This document shows positions 51,584-62,245 of a stretch of DNA of 64,000 nucleotides, piece after piece. Location: assembly GCF_018860155.1 (NCBI RefSeq), contig NZ_JAHKNI010000012.1, positions 186,001-250,000 of the forward strand, in the 5' to 3' direction. The notes below the pieces were generated by a model that saw nothing but the letters and a program-made list of their open reading frames with translations, was not told the origin of the DNA and ran no database searches. Each line of letters opens with the position of its first letter. Positions within the stretch are counted from its first letter, which is position 1. This DNA comes from Nocardia albiluteola. Its GTDB lineage: Bacteria; Actinomycetota; Actinomycetes; Mycobacteriales; Mycobacteriaceae. The position numbers and the translations under genes are program-made.

Positions 51584-52648
51584 TTGAACTTTCGTTGGGC
51601 ACGCCTCGCGGTCAGGACCGCGGCGGTCACAGCGGCCGCGGTGCTGCTCACGGCGATCGATATCGGGACCGGAACCGCGCGGGGCGGCGATCCGATCGTG
51701 GCGTCGGGCTCCCTGCTGGGTTATGTGTCCGCACCGGACGGCTCCCGGATCGAATCCACCAGGCTCCTGAACAACCGCGACATCCGCCTGACGGTGTATT
51801 CGGCGGCGATGGGCCAGAGCTTCCCCGTCGATGTGCACCGGCCGGCCGACGCCTCGGTGCCGCGCCCGACCCTGTACCTGCTCAACGGCGCCGGCGGCGG
51901 GGAGGACACCGCCACCTGGGATTACAACACCGACATCGTCAGCACGTTCATGGCCGACAAGAACGTCAACGTGGTCCAGCCGATCGGCGGCGCGTGGAGC
52001 TACTACACCGACTGGATCAAGGACGATCCGCACCTGGGTCGCAACAAGTGGAAGACCTACCTCACCGAGGAACTGCCGCCGGTCGTCAACGCCGCACTGG
52101 GCACCAACGGCGTCAATGCCATTGCGGGACTGTCGACCTCGGGCACCACGGTGCTGGCGCTGCCGATCGCGAAACCGGGCCTGTACCGGGCCGCGGCGGC
52201 CTACAGCGGCTGCGCCCAGACCAGCGATCCGATCGGCTCGAAATACATCCAGATGACCGTCGACGTCTGGGGCGGCGGCAACACCGACAACATGTGGGGT
52301 CCCGTCGGCGCGCCGGAGTGGGCCGCCAACGACCCGTACCTGCATGCCGACCGGCTGCGCGGCCTGGCACTGTACGTGTCCTCCGGCAACGGCCTGCCGG
52401 GGCCACACGACACCCTCGACGGCCCGTACGCCTTGCCCGGCGTCGGCGGGCTCGCGGATCAGATGATCATCGGCGGCGTTATCGAGGCAGGGGTCAACTA
52501 TTGCACCCACAACCTCGCGGCCAGGCTCGGTCACCTTGGGATTCCGGCGACCTTCAACTTCCAGCCCTCGGGCACCCACTCGTGGGGGTACTGGCGGGAC
52601 AATTTCATGCGCTCCTGGCCCGTGCTGGCGAAGGGCCTCGGAGTGTGA
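51584..52648 (+). CDS. Antigen-85-like esterase/mycolyltransferase family protein
   Basis: TTG 51584 follows GGAAGGG and gives 354 aa. 'LAVRTAAVTAAAVLLTAI' with Arg before it is a signal peptide, so it is exported. The nucleophile Ser is in 'GLSTSGTTVLAL', and the C-terminal His is in 'PSGTHSWGYWRDNF', as in antigen 85 ('GTHSW'). The fold transfers mycolates onto trehalose or arabinogalactan; esterase activity is the alternative. A strong hairpin follows. Confidence 0.88.
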   Translation: MNFRWARLAVRTAAVTAAAVLLTAIDIGTGTARGGDPIVASGSLLGYVSAPDGSRIESTRLLNNRDIRLTVYSAAMGQSFPVDVHRPADASVPRPTLYLLNGAGGGEDTATWDYNTDIVSTFMADKNVNVVQPIGGAWSYYTDWIKDDPHLGRNKWKTYLTEELPPVVNAALGTNGVNAIAGLSTSGTTVLALPIAKPGLYRAAAAYSGCAQTSDPIGSKYIQMTVDVWGGGNTDNMWGPVGAPEWAANDPYLHADRLRGLALYVSSGNGLPGPHDTLDGPYALPGVGGLADQMIIGGVIEAGVNYCTHNLAARLGHLGIPATFNFQPSGTHSWGYWRDNFMRSWPVLAKGLGV

Positions 52649-52700
52649 TGCCATGGCCCATGGTGTGCCCACGGCTCGGGACGGCGTTTCGGGGACAGCG

Positions 52701-52731
52701 GAACGGGCGGCCCGCAAGGGGCCGCCCGTTC
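52701..52731 (+). terminator. Hairpin after the esterase gene
   Basis: GAACGGGCGGCCC (52701-52713) pairs perfectly with GGGCCGCCCGTTC (52719-52731) around GCAAG. Confidence 0.85.
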
Positions 52732-52788
52732 ACGGGGTTTCATTTGGACGATTCAGTTGTCTCAGGTTGATCGGACGTAAGGAGCTGA

Positions 52789-52983
52789 TTACAGCGCCGG
52801 TGCCGACTCCGTGTCGATCACGGCCTCGAGCTCGCGGAGACGATCCACGTGCTCGTTGGCGTGATGCTGGCAGAAGAGCAACTCACCACCTGCGGGAAGG
52901 ACTGCGCGTACACGCGCGGCCGCACCGCAGCGGTCGCATCGGTCGACCGCGGTCAGTGGGGTGCTAGTCAGGGTTCCTGGCAT
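52789..52983 (-). CDS. DUF7455 small zinc-binding-like protein
   Basis: A 64-aa protein. 'VDRCDRCGAAARVRAVLPAG' has a CxxC pair, and 'LLFCQHHANEHVDRLREL' a CxHH, together a likely zinc ribbon. It matches a conserved actinobacterial family found near the sigma genes. The function is unknown. Confidence 0.85.
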   Translation of the reverse strand: MPGTLTSTPLTAVDRCDRCGAAARVRAVLPAGGELLFCQHHANEHVDRLRELEAVIDTESAPAL

Positions 52984-53360
52984 GACTCCTCCGTCCTGGC
53001 TCCCGGTGCAGAAGACCGTTCGCCTGGTGTGGGGCTCGTCGGTCTACTCCGCGAGCTCGCTTCCGCTACTTCCCAGCAGGGGCTACGTGACTACTTTGTC
53101 AGACGTTTGAGACGGGGTGTTTGTTCCCGAGGATGTTTCACTGTGTTTTCCCTAACATGACCAGGAGTTTCGCTGTGCGCGAACAAACCTCCCAGGGCTG
53201 GTTCGACGCCCGCGAAACACCTGCTCGTTCAGTGTTCCCACCTCCGCTGCCACGCCGATCCAGTTGTCTGTTCGGAGATTACCCCGGGGCGTGGGCGCTC
53301 ACACCCGAGATCCGGCAAACTCGCAGGCCAGGCCTTGTCGTTATGAGCTAAAGTCGTTTC
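52984..53360. other. 377-bp gap without a convincing gene
   Basis: It holds the promoters of the DUF7455 gene (minus) and the DUF952 gene (plus). Open frames here lack ribosome sites and family patterns. Confidence 0.5.
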
Positions 53361-53756
53361 ATGGACGCCGTTTCCGCCGCGAGTGCCCCAATTGCCAACG
53401 CGCGCAGCCTGGTTCACCTGTGCACCCGGGAGGAATGGGATCGGGCGCGGGCCGAGGGCGTGCGCCGCACGCCCGCACTGGGTTCCGAGGGATTCGTGCA
53501 CCTCTCTGCCCCGCGTCAGGTTCACCTTCCCGCCAATCGGCTGTTCGCCGGGCGCAATGATGTCGTTCTGCTATGGCTCGATCCGGACCGGCTCGGTTCG
53601 CCGGTGAAATGGGAGCCGGGAGTTCCGTCCGATCCGGACTCGATGCTGTTCCCGCACCTGTACGGGCCGCTCCCGGCCGCGGCGGTGGTCTCGGTCACCG
53701 ACTACCGGCCGGGTCCGGACGGGACGTATCCGGAGCTGGCAGGCTCGGCGCAGTAG
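53361..53756 (+). CDS. DUF952 protein
   Basis: A 131-aa protein. 'LVHLCTREEWDRARAEGV', 'SEGFVHLSAPRQVHLPANRL', 'LLWLDPDRLGSPVKWE' and 'FPHLYGPLPAAAVVSV' give the complete DUF952 pattern. It has an ADP-ribosyltransferase-like fold in known members, but the function is not clear. Its 3' end overlaps the rhomboid-like gene by 62 bp, convergently. Confidence 0.93.
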   Translation: MDAVSAASAPIANARSLVHLCTREEWDRARAEGVRRTPALGSEGFVHLSAPRQVHLPANRLFAGRNDVVLLWLDPDRLGSPVKWEPGVPSDPDSMLFPHLYGPLPAAAVVSVTDYRPGPDGTYPELAGSAQ

Positions 53757-54522
53757 CGAGGGGATCGGTCGTGGTGGCGCGGGCCTGACCGTCGCGCCAC
53801 CGTTCGAGCCGCAGCGAGATCAGCAGCGAGGCCGCGCCCAGCACGAAGCCGAGCAGCACCGCCGTCAGGTGGCCGTAGTCGGTGAACGTGTGCCCGCGCC
53901 ACACACCCAGGCCGTACCAGACCACCAGCGCGAGCATCCAGGCGACCCGGGTGGCGCCACGCAGATGAAACGCCAGCACCGCCAGCACCGCCGAAAAGCC
54001 GTACGACGAACCGACATCCGTGGCCAGGACGACCTTCAGCGGGATCAGGTGGTGGTGCACCGCGTAGGAGATCCCGGTGACCACGATGAGCGTCGCGCCG
54101 ACATGCCCGACCGCGAACACGAAGATCCAGCGCAGCGTGCCGAGCCAGCGTTCGGCGAAGGCCATGACGATCAGGAATCCGATGATCGTGCCCCACGGGA
54201 ACCCGCCCTCGGTCCAGAACGCGGAGGCCACCAGCACCTGCACCGGCTCGCGACGCATGTTGTGCAGATTCGTCGACTGCGACAGGATCAGCCGGTGCCC
54301 GGCGAAATCGCTGATTCCGCGCAGCGTCCACCACGTGACGAACAGCGTGAACGCGTAGGCGCAGCTGGCGGGTGCGTCGCCGAGCAGGTCCCGCAGGGCC
54401 CGCAGCGCGCGGGTCAGCCGTTCGGGTCCGCGCCACCACTCGCGCAGTCCATGCAGGGCCGTCCCGGCGTCGACGGTCCGGGTCCACGGGGATCGGTAGC
54501 GGGTCAGCACCGAGGCGGGCAC
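53695..54522 (-). CDS. Rhomboid-like membrane protein
   Basis: GTG 54522 gives 275 aa with about six helices. 'APASCAYAFTLFVTWWTLRG', 'WTEGGFPWGTIIGFLIVMAF', 'HVGATLIVVTGISYAVHH', 'VGSSYGFSAVLAVLAFHL' and 'DYGHLTAVLLGFVLG' fit the rhomboid-like family. The protease GxSx site reads 'GSSYG' with a late His in 'GHLTA', so activity is possible but not certain. A 62-bp gap separates it from the MHYT gene upstream on the same strand. Confidence 0.83.
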   Translation of the reverse strand: MPASVLTRYRSPWTRTVDAGTALHGLREWWRGPERLTRALRALRDLLGDAPASCAYAFTLFVTWWTLRGISDFAGHRLILSQSTNLHNMRREPVQVLVASAFWTEGGFPWGTIIGFLIVMAFAERWLGTLRWIFVFAVGHVGATLIVVTGISYAVHHHLIPLKVVLATDVGSSYGFSAVLAVLAFHLRGATRVAWMLALVVWYGLGVWRGHTFTDYGHLTAVLLGFVLGAASLLISLRLERWRDGQARATTTDPLATAPSLPAPDTSRPDPAGSR

Positions 54523-54584
54523 GCGATCAGTCTGGCGGGTCGGCCGTGGCTGGAGCAACAACGGCGAGGTGTGTCGGGAATCGG

Positions 54585-55358
54585 TCAGCGGCTGGGCCAG
54601 TACCTGCTCGCGCGCTGGCCCTGGATGCGGGTGAGGTCCGGCTCGTCGGGGTCGGTGATGCCGACCTGGAGGAACAGCAGGATCGTCAGCATGCTCACCC
54701 CGATGATGAGCGGGGTCAGCAGCTCGTGCGCCTGCGCACCCGAGGGCATGGCCATACCGTCCGAGCCCTGGGTGTGCATCCCGTACATGCCCGTGTAGTG
54801 CATGCCGGTGACCGCGACGCCCATGACCAGGGCTGTGCCGATGGAGGACAGGATGCCGTGCACGTGCATGGCGAACCACAGCGCGGCCGTGGCGGCGGCG
54901 ATCGCGATGCCCAGCGACAGCAGCACGATCCACGGGTCGTAGCTGATCTGGGCGTTGGACTTCATCGCGAACATGCCCGCGTAGTGCATCGCGCCCACGC
55001 CCAGGCCGGTGATGGTGCCGCCGATCAGCAGCGCGGTGGGATCGCCCTGCCTGCGGACCACCAGTGAGAGTCCGATCCACACCACGGCGATCGCGACCAG
55101 CGCGCTCAGGATCGTGATCGGAATGTTGTAGCGAATGGTCGCGCCGTGCACCGAAAAGCCCAGCATCGCAATGAAATGCATGACCCAGATGCCCGTGCCG
55201 CCCAGTGCGAGGGCCGCGGTGATGATCCAGCCGCGGGGCTTGGGGCTGGTGCGGGCGCGGGTCATGCAGCGCAGTGCGAGCAACGACCCGATGACCGACA
55301 TGAGGTATGCGAGGGCGGGGGTGAGCCACCCGTAGGTGAATTGGTTGATCTCCGACAT
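54585..55358 (-). CDS. MHYT-domain membrane sensor protein
   Basis: A 257-aa protein with seven membrane segments. Three M-H-Y/F-T-like motifs are seen: 'GIWVMHFIAMLGF', 'GVGAMHYAGMFAM' and 'GMHYTGMYGM'. The MHYT domain is proposed to bind copper and to sense oxygen, CO or NO. No output domain is attached. It is the first gene before the rhomboid-like gene. Confidence 0.92.
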   Translation of the reverse strand: MSEINQFTYGWLTPALAYLMSVIGSLLALRCMTRARTSPKPRGWIITAALALGGTGIWVMHFIAMLGFSVHGATIRYNIPITILSALVAIAVVWIGLSLVVRRQGDPTALLIGGTITGLGVGAMHYAGMFAMKSNAQISYDPWIVLLSLGIAIAAATAALWFAMHVHGILSSIGTALVMGVAVTGMHYTGMYGMHTQGSDGMAMPSGAQAHELLTPLIIGVSMLTILLFLQVGITDPDEPDLTRIQGQRASRYWPSR

Positions 55359-55723
55359 GCCAACTCCTTGCTAGCGAGTCGCCGCAGGACCCAACGGGCG
55401 ACGACACTCCCGCACATTAGCCGGATACTCACAGGTAGTAAATTTGAAGTACTTAGTTCCTGTAAATAGCTGAGTTTGCTGGCGGCATGTCCGCAGGTAA
55501 CGACTCTGTCACGGCCCCGAGCATGTTGGATCGGCGTGTCGCGAGTACGTCAATGGCACTGGAGCGCCGATGCTTCGGAATCGGGCGAATGTCCGGCAGC
55601 ACGCCCGGGTGCACCCGCCGCGCGGCGAGCTCATAGCCGAAAGGCATCGGCGCACAGCGGATTTGCGAGCGCCGGGCGGATGCGTGCCGCGCCCGGATCG
55701 ACGGGGCCGTGCCGGGGCCACGG
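55359..55723. other. 365-bp gap without a convincing gene
   Basis: An AT-rich patch at 55435-55485 is unusual for this genome and may carry the promoter of the MHYT gene (minus). The rest, 55490-55723, is GC-rich and shows no gene pattern. Confidence 0.5.
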
Positions 55724-57304
55724 TTAGACGAAGGGCGCCGGGCGCAGATCCAGGCGGCGCATGAGCCGGTCGACCAGATCCGGGGGCATTCCGGGTTCGC
55801 GGCGAGCGGCCAGGGCCTCGGCGCGCCCGGCCTCGAGCACCTCGTTGCTGATCGCACGGATTTTCCGGGAGTATCGCAGCGGCTTGTCGGCATCCTTGAC
55901 GTTGTCCGCGGTTGCCGGGTCCGCATGGGCCAGGCGGCGTTCGAATCCGTCACGCAGGCGCTGGTGGACCGCGGGCGGCAGCTGGTCGGTGACGGCGAGC
56001 TTGTCCAGGCGGGCCAGTTCGGCGCGCAGGATGCGGATCCACAGGTCGCGCTCGAGGGCGCGCTCGGCCTCGGTGTCGGCCTGCACGCGGCTCAGCCGCA
56101 CCACCGCGGGGAGCGTGGTGCCCTGCAGCAGCAGCGTGAACAGCACGACCGCGAACGCGGTGAACAGGATCTCGGGGCGGCCCGGAAACTGCGCACCGTC
56201 ATCGGTGGTCAGCGGCACGGCCAGCGCGAGCGCGACCGTGGCCACCCCGCGCATGCCGGCCCACCAGGTCACCAGCGTCTCGCGCCAGGTATACGGCTCG
56301 TCCGCGGTGCGGCTGTACCACCAGCCGCGGACCGCGGCGGTGCTGACCATCAGCCATACCAGCCGCAGCCCCACCACCAGCGCGATCACGATCCCCGCGC
56401 CGCTGAGCAGGCGCGGCCAGTCCGGCCCGGTGGCCGCGAGCACCGAGGACAGCTCCAGGCCGATGAGGCCGAAGGCGAATCCGGTCACGAGCATGTCGAT
56501 GACATCCCAGAACGAATCGCCGACGATCCGGTAGTCGCTGTCGCTGAAATCGGTTGCGGCATCGGTCAGATACAGCGCGCACACCAGTACCGCGAGCACC
56601 CCGGACCCGTGCGCGGACTCGGCGATACCGTAGGCGGCGAAGGGCAGCAGCAAGCCCAGCGCAACCTGCCACGGCGCCTCCTCGAGGCGGCGCATGATGC
56701 GGCTGCCTACCCAGCCCAGCACCAGTCCGGCCACGATCGCGACGACGGCCGACAGCACGAACTCCAGGGCGGTGTGCCACGCGGAGAAGCTGCCGGTGAC
56801 CACCGCCTGCACCGCGACGTTATAGAGCACGATCGCCGTCACGTCGTTGAACAGGCCCTCACCCTCGAGCACGCTCATCAGGCGCCGCGGCAGCCCCAGC
56901 CGCTCGGCCAGCGCGCTGACGGCCACCGGATCCGGCGGCGCCACCACCGCGCCCAGGACCAGCGCCGCGGCCACCGGAACCGCCGGATACCAGAGGTGGA
57001 AGATCACGGCCACCGCCACGGCCGTCGCGACGACCAGGCCCACCGCGCGCAACAGGATCGGCCCCGCACTGCTCGCGAACTGCTGCCACGACGTGCGCCG
57101 CGCGGCCGCGTACAGCAGCGGCGGCAGCACCAGCGGCAGGATCAGCTCGGGTTCCAGATTGATGTTCGGCACCGCCGGAATCACCGCGAGAATCAGTCCG
57201 AACACGGTCATCAGCACCGCCGGGGCCAGCCCGGTCCACCGCGCCAGCGGCTGCGCCAGGATCGTCGCGAACGCCAGAATGAACACCAAAACCAACTGAT
57301 CCAC
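55724..57304 (-). CDS. Na+/H+ antiporter (CPA1 family)
   Basis: A 526-aa protein with 12 or so helices, then a soluble tail from about residue 410. 'VLGAVVAPPDPVAVSALAER' holds the conserved DP, 'FNDVTAIVLYNVAVQAV' the ND site, and 'LVTWWAGMRGVATVALALAV' the late Arg helix of CPA1 exchangers. It exchanges Na+ (or K+) for protons across the membrane. It stands alone. Confidence 0.93.
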   Translation of the reverse strand: MDQLVLVFILAFATILAQPLARWTGLAPAVLMTVFGLILAVIPAVPNINLEPELILPLVLPPLLYAAARRTSWQQFASSAGPILLRAVGLVVATAVAVAVIFHLWYPAVPVAAALVLGAVVAPPDPVAVSALAERLGLPRRLMSVLEGEGLFNDVTAIVLYNVAVQAVVTGSFSAWHTALEFVLSAVVAIVAGLVLGWVGSRIMRRLEEAPWQVALGLLLPFAAYGIAESAHGSGVLAVLVCALYLTDAATDFSDSDYRIVGDSFWDVIDMLVTGFAFGLIGLELSSVLAATGPDWPRLLSGAGIVIALVVGLRLVWLMVSTAAVRGWWYSRTADEPYTWRETLVTWWAGMRGVATVALALAVPLTTDDGAQFPGRPEILFTAFAVVLFTLLLQGTTLPAVVRLSRVQADTEAERALERDLWIRILRAELARLDKLAVTDQLPPAVHQRLRDGFERRLAHADPATADNVKDADKPLRYSRKIRAISNEVLEAGRAEALAARREPGMPPDLVDRLMRRLDLRPAPFV

Positions 57305-57428
57305 GACCGATCAGTCTGCCAGCAGCCGATCGGTTATCGGGCTCGTTCATAATCGGCGTGCCGTCTGCCCTGGGCCGCACTACCATCGTCCGGCATCGTC
57401 AACGCCAGACGGACGAGGGAGAAGTCCA

Positions 57429-57614
57429 GTGGAACCCGGTCTGTGGGATCGCATGCCATCCGAGCTTCGCGCCCGCTTCGATGAGGAGATCCTCAACGGA
57501 CGCAAGATCTGGGCGATTCACGCCGTGCGAGAACATCTGTCGGACCCGGTTCCCGGAATCCACGAGTGCCTGGATCTCCTGCAGGAACGGTGTGATGCGC
57601 TGGGCGAGCGGTAG
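57429..57614 (+). CDS. Small conserved 61-aa protein
   Basis: GTG 57429 follows GGGAGAAG. The product is hydrophilic and helical ('LRARFDEEILNGRKIWAIHA', 'HECLDLLQERCDALGE'). It has the look of small actinobacterial proteins of unknown function found upstream of sigA. A long palindromic terminator follows. Confidence 0.7.
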   Translation: MEPGLWDRMPSELRARFDEEILNGRKIWAIHAVREHLSDPVPGIHECLDLLQERCDALGER

Positions 57615-57620
57615 CGGAAA

Positions 57621-57661
57621 CGGATCGAGCCGCACGAACAAGGCTCGTGCGGCTCGATCCG
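57621..57661. terminator. 17-bp stem terminator between the small gene and sigA
   Basis: CGGATCGAGCCGCACGA (57621-57637) pairs perfectly with its reverse complement at 57645-57661 around a 7-nt loop. It sits between two convergent genes, so it can work in both directions. Confidence 0.92.
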
Positions 57662-57670
57662 GTGCGGAGC

Positions 57671-59044
<1,374 letters not shown>

Positions 59045-59173
59045 GTACGCCCTTTCGTGACGGTCTCGTGCGGCGTCACGCCAGAGTGAGTCATTCCGGC
59101 GGAGCGGTTCTGTCGGGGGTATCCCGGCTCTCGTGCCGGGGTCGGTTCCGGCTCACCGCCGGGCATGCGTTCC

Positions 59174-59179
59174 ATTGTA
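59174..59179 (-). promoter_or_regulatory. Possible -10 of sigA promoter
   Basis: TACAAT reads on the minus strand in an AT-rich patch of the 229-bp gap between ppgK and sigA. No clear -35 was found at 17 bp. Confidence 0.4.
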
Positions 59180-59273
59180 ACTATCTAAACGGAATGCCCG
59201 CCTTCGCCTCGCTGGCGCTCGGCTCCGGCGACCATTCCAGATGGCTGTGCCTATTGTCGCTCGCTGCGCTCGC

Positions 59274-60032
59274 CTATGGCGCGATACCGGCATCGACTGC
59301 CATCGCGGCCCCGACGATACCCGCGGTATTGCGCAGATGCGCGGCCACCACGGGGGTTCGATTGCCCAGCAAGGGGATCCAGTGCTCGGCGTCGCGGCTG
59401 ATGCCGCCACCGGCCACGAAGACATCCGGCCACAGCAGGTTTTCCAAGGTCACCAGCACCTTGGTAACCTCCGCGGCCCACTCCTTGTAGGACAGATTCT
59501 TTCGTTCCTTGACCGAGGAGGCGGCCCGGTGCTCGGCCTCCTTGCCGTGGATCTCCATGTGCCCGAATTCGGTGTTCGGCATCAGCGTGCCGTGGTACAT
59601 CAGCGCCGAGCCGATGCCCGTGCCGAAGGTCAGGAGCATGACCAGGCCCTTGATGTTCTTGGCCGCGCCGTACTGGTCCTCGGCCATGCCGGCGGCATCG
59701 GCATCGTTGAGCACCACTACCTCGCGCCCGCCCAGGGCCAGCGAGAACAGCTGGTGTGCATCGGTGTCCACCCAGCTCTTGTCGATGTTGGCCGCGGTGC
59801 GGGCGATGCCGTTGACCACGACGCTGGGCAGCGTGATACCGACCGGCCCGTCCCAGTCGGCCTGGGCGACCAGCTTGGCCACCGTCTCGGCGACGGCGTT
59901 CGGGGTCGCCGGCTGCGGCGTGGCCATTTTGATGCGCTCGTGGGCGAGGTCGCCGGTGGCCAGATCGACCACGGCGCCCTTGACGCCACTCCCTCCGATG
60001 TCGATACCGAAGGCTTGGCCCCGAGTGGACAT
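59274..60032 (-). CDS. ppgK: Polyphosphate glucokinase
   Basis: The ATG at 60032 gives 252 aa. 'FGIDIGGSGVKGAVVDLATG' is the phosphate-1 motif of ROK kinases, 'VVLNDADAAGMAEDQYGAAK' holds the catalytic Asp, 'LLTFGTGIGSALMYHG' is phosphate-2, and 'EFGHMEIHGKEAEHRAAS' follows. It phosphorylates glucose with polyphosphate or ATP. It is located upstream of sigA on the same strand, as in mycobacteria, and is divergent from suhB. Confidence 0.96.
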   Translation of the reverse strand: MSTRGQAFGIDIGGSGVKGAVVDLATGDLAHERIKMATPQPATPNAVAETVAKLVAQADWDGPVGITLPSVVVNGIARTAANIDKSWVDTDAHQLFSLALGGREVVVLNDADAAGMAEDQYGAAKNIKGLVMLLTFGTGIGSALMYHGTLMPNTEFGHMEIHGKEAEHRAASSVKERKNLSYKEWAAEVTKVLVTLENLLWPDVFVAGGGISRDAEHWIPLLGNRTPVVAAHLRNTAGIVGAAMAVDAGIAP

Positions 60033-60172
60033 TGACGACTCCTCGTTCCTGTGAGGTCGGCGCAAACGACTGCGCGCGGCACAATACACGCCGATGTGCG
60101 GTGGAGTGCGCGACGGACGGACTGTGTCGTGCACGACAAGCCTAATGCGAGCAATGGGCATTCTGTGGTCCG

Positions 60173-61075
60173 ATGGGGGTCGTGCACGATATCAACCCTG
60201 CGGTTCCGAACCCCGACGTCGACGAAATCGCCGAATTGCGGCGTGTCGCAATACATCTCGCACGGACGGCGGCCGCGCACGTGCGGCTGCGCCGGACTCA
60301 GGTCAGCAGTGCGGCGGGCGCGTTGCACGCCGACGCCGTGCAGTCCAAGAGCACCCCGACCGATCCGGTCACCGTCGTGGACACCGAGACCGAGGAGCTG
60401 ATCCGCAGCCTGCTCGCGCGGCTGCGGCCCGGGGAGCGCGTCCTCGGCGAGGAGGGCGGCGGCAGCATCGAGGAGGGCGCCGCGGACATCGTCTGGGTCG
60501 TGGACCCGATCGACGGCACGGTGAACTTCCTGTACGGCATCCCGGCGTATTCGGTGTCGGTGGCCGCCATGCGGGACGGGCGGTCGCTGGCCGGCGCGGT
60601 CGCCGACGTCGTCCGCGGGCGGGTCTACAGCGCGGGCCTGGGCGCGGGCGCCGAGCGGACCGATGCGGACGGCACGACGAGCGCGCTGCGCTGCGCGGAG
60701 GTCGGCTCGGTCGAAATGGCGCTGCTGGCCACGGGATTCGGCTACGGCGTGCACCGCCGGACGCGGCAAGGTGAGCTGATCGCGCAGGTGCTGCCGCGGG
60801 TGCGTGACATCCGGCGGGTCGGTTCGGCCGCGCTGGATCTGTGCATGGTCGCCTCCGGTCTGGTGGACGCCCACTACGAGCACGGCCTCAACACCTGGGA
60901 CTGGGCCGCGGGCGCGCTGATCGCCGCCGAGGCCGGCGCCCGGCTCACGCTGCCCGCGGCCGGGACGGTCGCCAAGACCGGTGAACTCGTGGTCGCCGCG
61001 GCGCCGGGCATAGCCGCCGAATTGATCGAATTGTTCGACCGCTTGGGCGTGTCGGAGGCGATTCCGGAGCCGTGA
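60173..61075 (+). CDS. suhB: Inositol-1-monophosphatase family phosphatase
   Basis: A 300-aa protein. 'VTVVDTETEELIRSLL' and 'LGEEGGGS' supply early metal ligands, 'VVDPIDGTVNFLYGIPAYSV' is the DPxDGT motif, and 'NTWDWAAGALIAAEAGARL' the C-terminal motif. It dephosphorylates inositol phosphate (or a related sugar phosphate) for phosphatidylinositol mannoside synthesis. The position next to ppgK is conserved in the group. Confidence 0.95.
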   Translation: MGVVHDINPAVPNPDVDEIAELRRVAIHLARTAAAHVRLRRTQVSSAAGALHADAVQSKSTPTDPVTVVDTETEELIRSLLARLRPGERVLGEEGGGSIEEGAADIVWVVDPIDGTVNFLYGIPAYSVSVAAMRDGRSLAGAVADVVRGRVYSAGLGAGAERTDADGTTSALRCAEVGSVEMALLATGFGYGVHRRTRQGELIAQVLPRVRDIRRVGSAALDLCMVASGLVDAHYEHGLNTWDWAAGALIAAEAGARLTLPAAGTVAKTGELVVAAAPGIAAELIELFDRLGVSEAIPEP

Positions 61076-61102
61076 CGAGGGTCGCCGACGCCCCGGCCCG
61101 GG

Positions 61103-61786
61103 TCAGCAGCTGGCGGCGCGGGCGGCCGAGAGGAGCCCCGAATCTATCGAGGGGTTGCCCGGCGCCGGGCTCTTCAGCGACTTGAGCACCTCCTCGGCGT
61201 TGTCGCTGGGCTGGATGTCGTTGCCGAACAGCGTTCCCAGCGCCAGGTCGACGGTGTTGTCGGTGCGCTGGTCCTCGATCAGCTCGGCACACGGCGCGAC
61301 CAGCTGCACCGCGGCGGCCGCGGGACGGCCGTTGACGCCGAAGCGGATCTGGCCGGTGCAGTTCAGGTCGCCGTTCGTGTAGACCGGATCATTGGCGTAC
61401 ACCGGCGGGGGCGGGCTGGCGAATCCGTAGTCGCTCAGGCCCGTGGCGATGTGCTCGGCCAGGCCGCGCTCGCCAGAGGCGTTGTATACGCGGACCTTCG
61501 CCTGGGCGAGGGCTGCCGGTTCCACGTCGTGCAGGCGCGAGGGCGAGACGCGCTCGCCCAGCGGTGCGGGCTTCGGCGCGTCGGGTCCCGAGGCGGGGCT
61601 GGGGGAGTTGCAGGCCATCGCCGTGTGCGAGTGGTCCTGGGTCGTCAGCGCCTTGATCCAGACGATTGCGCAGATCAGCGTCAGGATCGCCACCATGGCG
61701 ACCCAGGGCTGATAGCGGCGCCGGGTGAAGGGGCGCCCCTTCTTGTCGGTCGTGCTGCCTTCGGTGATCAGTGAAACCACACGCAC
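61103..61786 (-). CDS. cei: Envelope integrity protein Cei
   Basis: A 227-aa protein with one N-terminal membrane helix ('WVAMVAILTLICAIVWIKAL') and an extracytoplasmic LytR_C-like domain ('KVRVYNASGERGLAEHIATG', 'IRFGVNGRPAAAAVQLV'). Cys residues C59, C142, C165 and a C-terminal one may form disulphides. The mycobacterial homologue Rv2700 is needed for envelope integrity. It is convergent with suhB. Confidence 0.92.
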   Translation of the reverse strand: MRVVSLITEGSTTDKKGRPFTRRRYQPWVAMVAILTLICAIVWIKALTTQDHSHTAMACNSPSPASGPDAPKPAPLGERVSPSRLHDVEPAALAQAKVRVYNASGERGLAEHIATGLSDYGFASPPPPVYANDPVYTNGDLNCTGQIRFGVNGRPAAAAVQLVAPCAELIEDQRTDNTVDLALGTLFGNDIQPSDNAEEVLKSLKSPAPGNPSIDSGLLSAARAASC

Positions 61787-62245
61787 ACCTTACGAGTTGG
61801 GGCGGCGGTTCCTCGCATGCGTGCCGCCGAGCGCGTGGCGCCCCTTCGGTATCCGTCTCGTGTCGCGTCGATAACGGTTTGCATGAGCGGTGACCACGGA
61901 ATCGCCTCGGCCCGGCCCTGCGATGACGATTGACCCTCAGTTTCGACTCGCGAGTGTTTTGATTGCGACTTTTGCCTCCGCGTCCGCTATTGTCTGGCGG
62001 CCTGATTCGAATCGACCGAGGTGAATCAGGGGTGCGTTATCGGGAACAACGAGGGCATGTCCTGCGTTAACCGAGCGCGATCCGGAACGGATTCCGCAGA
62101 TCCGGACCGGTGTGCGACCGGTGTACACGTGACGTACACCACCGGCGGAGCGGTACTCGCCGAGCCGAATCCGGCCGTTTTCGGCCGGGAGCGGTGCGGA
62201 GGAGACCGGTCCGGGATATACGAAGTAAGGACGAGGGGATACGAC
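61787..62245. other. 459-bp regulatory gap upstream of DUF4193
   Basis: TTGCGA (61963-61968) and TATTGT (61988-61993) with a 19-bp spacer could be a promoter for DUF4193. GTGTAC (62121-62126) and GTACAC (62134-62139) form an inverted repeat, extended by CCGG on both sides, in the middle of the presumed leader. No gene pattern is seen. Confidence 0.45.

Noticed and set aside
54523..55407. Upstream extension of the rhomboid-like frame over the MHYT gene
   Set aside because: It is an alternate frame of the MHYT gene and rich in His/Arg; no membrane pattern is present.
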